Source of the DNA: Thermoproteus uzoniensis 768-20
GTDB taxonomy: Archaea; Thermoproteota; Thermoprotei; Thermoproteales; Thermoproteaceae
Reading direction: 5' to 3'
DNA: 64,000 bases
NCBI RefSeq assembly: GCF_000193375.1
Contig: NC_015315.1
Span: forward strand, 1,496,622 to 1,560,621
The notes under the pieces were generated by a model that was given only the letters and a program-made list of their open reading frames with translations, was not told the DNA's origin and did no database searches. Positions within the stretch are counted from its first letter, which is position 1. Each line of letters begins with the position of its first letter. Shown here piece after piece: positions 60,635 through 64,000 of the stretch. The position numbers were made by a program, and so were the translations under genes.

Positions 60635-61216
60635 ATGGAGGTGCACGTGGAGCTATCCCGACTGGTTATAAGGGAGGGGCCGCGCCGGGTCTTGGGCATG
60701 CCGCTGTTCCTCAACCTCACCGGCTCGATAAAGGCTCTGCCCCTCGCCTATATCTTGGGGCGCTTCCGCAAGGTCTACTTCGAGGACGGCAGATTTAGGG
60801 AAATAGCCGAGGCGCTCTGTCCCGATTGTGTAGGAGACAGGGAAGAGGGCGCTACGGTCGTCGATAGGGCCCTCGTGGTCGAGGCGTACTACAACACAGT
60901 GGCCCACGAAGTCCTGGCGATGGCCCCCGGCGTGGACTCCCTGGCTGTGCCCTGCTACACGGGGGCCCTCGGGGAGGCCGTGGCGAGGAGGGCTAGAGAG
61001 GTCGAGCCGGGGTTGACGATAGTGGCGGCTAGGCTAGGCGACGGCGATTGTAGTTGGGCCGACGCGGCGTATGGCCCTCCGCTTCCGCCGCCTCCCTTGC
61101 CTAAAGGATTAAGGCTCGGCCCGGCCTCCCTGGCCACGTTGTCGGCCGCCTTGAGGGCCTCCGGGGAACACGGGCTCTACTCCACGCTAGCTCTGTTGAC
61201 CGACTGGGGCGTATGA
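60635..61216 (+). CDS. Hypothetical protein, 193 aa, coupled to tyrA
   Basis: I do not recognise the family. It is soluble, alpha/beta: VRKVYFEDGRF-type strand, CPDC motif (Cys69/72 region), AMAPGVDSLAVPCYTGALGEAVARR and GDGDCSWADAAYGPP. The nucleotide-binding-like strands and its ATGA overlap with tyrA suggest a metabolic enzyme or regulator in aromatic amino acid synthesis; that is inference. ATG is 22 bp from the shared A/T element at 60608-60617. Confidence 0.6.
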   Translation: MEVHVELSRLVIREGPRRVLGMPLFLNLTGSIKALPLAYILGRFRKVYFEDGRFREIAEALCPDCVGDREEGATVVDRALVVEAYYNTVAHEVLAMAPGVDSLAVPCYTGALGEAVARRAREVEPGLTIVAARLGDGDCSWADAAYGPPLPPPPLPKGLRLGPASLATLSAALRASGEHGLYSTLALLTDWGV

Positions 61217-61971
61217 CGGCCGTCGGAATAGTGGGGGGCGGCCGCATGGGTCTTTGGCTTAAGAGGGAGATCTCCAGGCTGTACCGAGCCGCGGTGTACG
61301 ACATAGATAGGGCCAAAAGCGACGTGGGGACCCTCGACGAGCTCGTCGAGTTGAGCGACGTGATTATAGTGGCCGTGGGCTTCAAGGAGGCCGGAGACGT
61401 GGTCAAGTCCCTCTCGGGGCTGGACGTCTGCGGTAGGCTGGTCCTCGACATAGCGACGTTCAAAAAATATGTATTGCCGGCGTACGCCTCGCTCCCCGAC
61501 TGCGCGTTGGCGGCCACGGCGCACCCCATGTTCGGGCCCGGCGCCGACACTATAAGAGGTAGGAAGGTCGTAGTCATGGAGGTCCCGGGCAAGAGCGGGG
61601 CCGATAGGGCGCGCGCCTTCTTCGAGAGCCTAGGCGCGTCGGTCGTGGAGGGATCTGTCGAGGAGCACGAGCGCTTTGTTAAGTACACCATAGGGCTGAG
61701 CTACGCCGTCGGCCTCGCGCTCGCGAGGATATACGCCGAGCGCTGGCCGCTCGTCGAAAAGTACGGAGGCACTTCTTTCCGCTACCTCTCCGTCTACGCC
61801 TTCTCGCTTCTGGGAGACGCCGCGGCGCCTCTATACGCGGAGGAGGCCGGCGAGGCCGTCGACGAGTTCATAAAGGCGTTGAAGGAAAAGGGGAAGCCCC
61901 CCGCGCCGCCTGTAGATCCCGACGAGGCCTACCGCCTCTTCTACGAGGCGTTGTCAAGACTTGGGTATTAG
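61213..61971 (+). CDS. tyrA: Prephenate dehydrogenase (TyrA)
   Basis: The 252-residue NAD(P) enzyme has the Rossmann motif GIVGGGRMG (about 5-13), and ATAHPMFGPGA (about 100-110), which corresponds to the THPMFGP signature of prephenate/arogenate dehydrogenases with its catalytic His. The C-terminal helical dimer domain follows. It supplies the oxidative step to tyrosine, using prephenate from the AroD-AroQ fusion. It lies 25 kb from the main aromatic cluster. It overlaps the upstream gene by ATGA and proC by 18 bp. Confidence 0.85.
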   Translation: MTAVGIVGGGRMGLWLKREISRLYRAAVYDIDRAKSDVGTLDELVELSDVIIVAVGFKEAGDVVKSLSGLDVCGRLVLDIATFKKYVLPAYASLPDCALAATAHPMFGPGADTIRGRKVVVMEVPGKSGADRARAFFESLGASVVEGSVEEHERFVKYTIGLSYAVGLALARIYAERWPLVEKYGGTSFRYLSVYAFSLLGDAAAPLYAEEAGEAVDEFIKALKEKGKPPAPPVDPDEAYRLFYEALSRLGY

Positions 61972-62664
61972 CCTGGCCACGGCCTCCTCAACCGCAGTAG
62001 CTAGAAGGCCTTCCAAGCCCGCCATTCTGGTTATCGCCCTTATCGTGGTGCCGCCCGGCGTGGCCACGGCCTCCACTACGCCGTCGTATCCGAGCCTCTC
62101 GACGAGCTGGGGGGCCGTCGAGAACAGGCCCGAAGCTATGCTTTTGGCTAGATCCCAGGGCACTCCCACGTTCACCGCGGCCTCCACATATGCGCGGAGG
62201 AGCTTCGCCACCAGCGCGGGGCCGCTACCCAACACCACCGTTAGGGGATCGAGCAGTTTCTCCTCTACCCACAGAACTACGGGGGCCAGCGATTTGAGCA
62301 AATTGTCTATCCCCTCGTCGTATTCGCCGGACACCGCAATGGCGGTGAGGCCTATATTTGTCATGGCTCTGTAGGGCCTCGTAGATAGGCCCGAGATCCT
62401 CGCCAGAGGCACCCCGGCGACGAAGGACACCACGGGCTTGTCCGTCTTTATTGCCACCTCGGCCACGTTGTAGGGCTTGACCGAGAGGAACACCACGTCG
62501 CTCTTGTCGACCACGAGGTTGTTGTCTAGGTGAACCTCGAAGCCCAGCTTGGAGGCCCTCTCGAGGGATCTATAGGTTTTGACAGACCCAATTACCCTAT
62601 ATCCCCTCTCCCTAAGCCTCAGCCCGAGCGCGGAGCCCAGCTTGCCCAGACCTATAATCCCCAC
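61954..62664 (-). CDS. proC: Pyrroline-5-carboxylate reductase
   Basis: The 236-residue protein has GIIGLGKLGSALG (about 2-14), SVKPYNV (about 56-62), GSGPALVAKLLRAYVEAA (about 146-163) and TPGGTTIRAI (about 207-216), the standard ProC signature. It makes proline from pyrroline-5-carboxylate. It is slightly shorter than most (about 260-270). GTG 62664 is the start; the best A/T element is about 35 bp upstream, further than usual. Confidence 0.88.
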   Translation of the reverse strand: MGIIGLGKLGSALGLRLRERGYRVIGSVKTYRSLERASKLGFEVHLDNNLVVDKSDVVFLSVKPYNVAEVAIKTDKPVVSFVAGVPLARISGLSTRPYRAMTNIGLTAIAVSGEYDEGIDNLLKSLAPVVLWVEEKLLDPLTVVLGSGPALVAKLLRAYVEAAVNVGVPWDLAKSIASGLFSTAPQLVERLGYDGVVEAVATPGGTTIRAITRMAGLEGLLATAVEEAVARLIPKS

Positions 62665-62732
62665 GGTTTGGGGGACTGATCTCCATGGGGCAGAGAATTA
62701 ACCTATTTAAATCCTTTGGCTTCAAAACGTCG

Positions 62733-62819
62733 GTGGGCTTGGACACGGCGATCGTGGCGTCGATATACGCGATAGTGATAGCGGTGACGGTGCTTAGGTT
62801 CAGAAAACGCGCTTGCTAG
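62733..62819 (+). CDS. Putative 28-residue single-span membrane peptide
   Basis: GTG 62733 is exactly 25 bp after the TATA box ctatttaaat (62703-62712) and the frame ends with TAG 62817-62819. The peptide is MGLDTAIVASIYAIVIAV followed by TVLRFRKRAC: one hydrophobic helix of about 17 residues and a basic tail, the charge layout of a tail-in membrane miniprotein. Its stop overlaps the stop of the convergent alcohol dehydrogenase gene. Unrecognised family. Confidence 0.5.
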   Translation: MGLDTAIVASIYAIVIAVTVLRFRKRAC

Positions 62820-63805
62820 ACCTCCACCACTTGCCTCCCTACGTGTTTCGCCTTAGGCATCTCGGCCAGCAACCGCGGCAACTCGGCGAACTTATGGAGA
62901 GTGTACACGGGCCTCACCTTGCCCTCCGACAAGAGCCTCAACGCCTCCGCTAGATCGGCTCTCGTGCCCTGTAGCACTGGCAACACGTCTATCTCCTTAA
63001 GTATGTAAAGCCCCAGCTGAATCTGTTGCGGATTGGGGTCAACGTTGCCTATTAGGGCGATCTTGCCCCCGGGCTTCAGCGCCCTTGCGGATTGGCCTAT
63101 GGTGGGGCCTCCGACCGTCTCGATGACAACGTCGGCATAGCCCATCTTCTTCACCTCGTCGGCGAAGTCTTGTCTCGCCACCACGTAGTCGGCGTATTTG
63201 GCCACGTATTCGGCCTTCTCCGGCCTAGTCACGCCGACGGTTTTTGCCCCGTAGGCCTTCGCTATCTGCAACGCGTGGATCCCCACGCCGCCCGACGCGC
63301 CCGTCACCACGACGAGGTGGCCTTGTCCTATCCCCGTCCTCCTAGCCGCCCTTACGAGAGTCGAGAGGACGCAGGCGGCGAAAGACGCGGCGGCGAAGTC
63401 GACGTTGTCGGGGATCTTGACCAAAGACTTAGCGTCGGCCACTATATATTCGGCGAAGGCGCCCCACAGATCTTCGCCGAACACCTTCTTGTTTTTACAT
63501 AGATTTTCCCGCCCGGATCTGCAATACTCGCACTCACCGCAATACTCGTACATCATGCCGGCCACACGATCGCCGGGCGACACCGACGAGATTCCGGGGC
63601 CCACCTCCTCGACCACGCCGGCATATTCGTGGCCCGGAACTGTGGGGAACTTCACCCTCTGCCACCCGGTCCAAGCCAGATAGTCCCTATAGCATATCCC
63701 CGCCGCCTTCACCCTCACGAGGGCCTTTCCCGGACCCGGCCTAGGCCTCTCGACCTCTACGAGCTCGAGCTCGGCGCCGGGGCCGCGCGCCATGTACGCC
63801 TTCAT
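62816..63805 (-). CDS. Zinc-dependent alcohol dehydrogenase (MDR family)
   Basis: The 329-residue protein has catalytic zinc ligands Cys about 38 (AGICYRD) and His about 60 (GHEYAGV), structural zinc Cys in CGECEYCRSGRENLC (about 88-102) and the NAD(P) loop TGASGGVGIHA (about 165-175). It interconverts alcohols and aldehydes or ketones; substrate unknown. ATG 63805 is 24 bp from a ttttaac element; a longer in-frame start at 63874 covers the divergent promoter and is rejected. Confidence 0.88.
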   Translation of the reverse strand: MKAYMARGPGAELELVEVERPRPGPGKALVRVKAAGICYRDYLAWTGWQRVKFPTVPGHEYAGVVEEVGPGISSVSPGDRVAGMMYEYCGECEYCRSGRENLCKNKKVFGEDLWGAFAEYIVADAKSLVKIPDNVDFAAASFAACVLSTLVRAARRTGIGQGHLVVVTGASGGVGIHALQIAKAYGAKTVGVTRPEKAEYVAKYADYVVARQDFADEVKKMGYADVVIETVGGPTIGQSARALKPGGKIALIGNVDPNPQQIQLGLYILKEIDVLPVLQGTRADLAEALRLLSEGKVRPVYTLHKFAELPRLLAEMPKAKHVGRQVVEV

Positions 63806-63863
63806 GGAAAACGACGCACAGGGAGTTAAAAGGATTAGCTGCTTTAAAATCTCGACGATCTTC

Positions 63864-64000
63864 GTGAGCCTCATAGTCGAGCTCGGCGTGTGTCCGGTCT
63901 GCGGAGGGCGCGACCTCTCGCTGAACTCCGAAGGCCTCGTCGTGTGCAGGAGCTGCGGGACCGTGCTGGGGCCGGCTGTTGCGGCGGGGCCCTCCGCCTC
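63864..64000 (+). CDS. tfb: TFIIB-type zinc-ribbon protein (probable transcription factor B), 5' end
   Basis: The frame begins at GTG 63864, about 20 bp after gctttaaaat (63841-63850), and is cut by the window edge after 45 codons. It encodes CPVCGG, an EGLVVC strand and CRSCGTVLG: a two-knuckle zinc ribbon in the order found in archaeal TFB. Only the N-terminal domain is visible, so other zinc-ribbon proteins remain possible. Confidence 0.65.
   Translation, partial: MSLIVELGVCPVCGGRDLSLNSEGLVVCRSCGTVLGPAVAAGPSA

Overview
The window is a gene-dense, GC-rich stretch of a hyperthermophilic archaeal chromosome, most likely of the Thermoproteaceae (Thermoproteus/Pyrobaculum-like). Supporting features are the archaeal ribosomal and polymerase proteins (L3, L4, L23, RpoK, RpoL, Csl4, DUF2067), a thermosome, tungsten aldehyde:ferredoxin oxidoreductase, the archaeal bifunctional FBP aldolase/phosphatase, tRNA genes with introns (two at non-canonical positions), C/D box sRNAs, and promoters in which a TATA box lies about 21-28 bp before the start codon, so most transcripts should be leaderless. 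I see no CRISPR array, insertion sequence or rRNA. Genus-level placement is inference.

Layout. 1-4.3 kb: sugar uptake, with the start of a secreted GH57 glycosidase divergent from a binding protein and two permeases. 4.3-10.3 kb: UDP-sugar dehydrogenase, a cytosolic BtuF-like protein, DUF711, an FeS-loop DNA-glycosylase-like protein, a QueD-like protein, ketol-acid reductoisomerase and a ThiS/MoaD-like protein. 10.3-12.7 kb: tungsten AOR, a second MoaD-like protein and an RHH regulator. 12.7-20.8 kb: central carbon metabolism (two-subunit fumarase, FBP aldolase/phosphatase, acetyl-CoA synthetase with an acetate transporter), then MarC and small proteins. 20.9-23.8 kb: a 2-oxoacid:ferredoxin oxidoreductase pair.

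23.7-36.7 kb holds all seven enzymes from DAHP to chorismate (DAHP synthase, AroB, an AroD-AroQ fusion, AroE, GHMP shikimate kinase, AroA, AroC), plus a split transketolase, an aminotransferase and tyrosyl-tRNA synthetase; TyrA sits at 61.2 kb. 36.7-40.8 kb: intracellular GH31 and GH13 enzymes that could process imported maltodextrins.

40.7-48 kb: ribosomal/RNA genes, where a VapBC pair separates rpl3 from rpl4/rpl23, then Csl4, RpoL, a METTL5-like methylase and Nep1. 48-53.8 kb is the richest RNA region: tRNA-Leu(UAG), a strongly folded candidate RNA, intron-containing tRNA-Val, -Gly and -Ser, a 27-nt tRNA-Leu fragment, and a C/D box sRNA whose guide matches the tRNA T-loop and is predicted to direct Cm56. 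53.8-64 kb: phosphoribosyltransferases, signal peptidase, thermosome, RpoK, tRNA-Leu(CAG), a MIP18-type protein, TyrA, ProC, a 28-codon membrane peptide, a zinc alcohol dehydrogenase and the start of a TFB-like zinc-ribbon gene.

The points most worth following are the Cm56-guide sRNA, the tRNA-Leu duplication and fragment, the folded RNA at 48.3 kb, VapBC inside the r-protein cluster, possible leader ORFs in the aromatic cluster, codon-usage mosaics in acs, and TATA boxes apparently shared by divergent leaderless genes.
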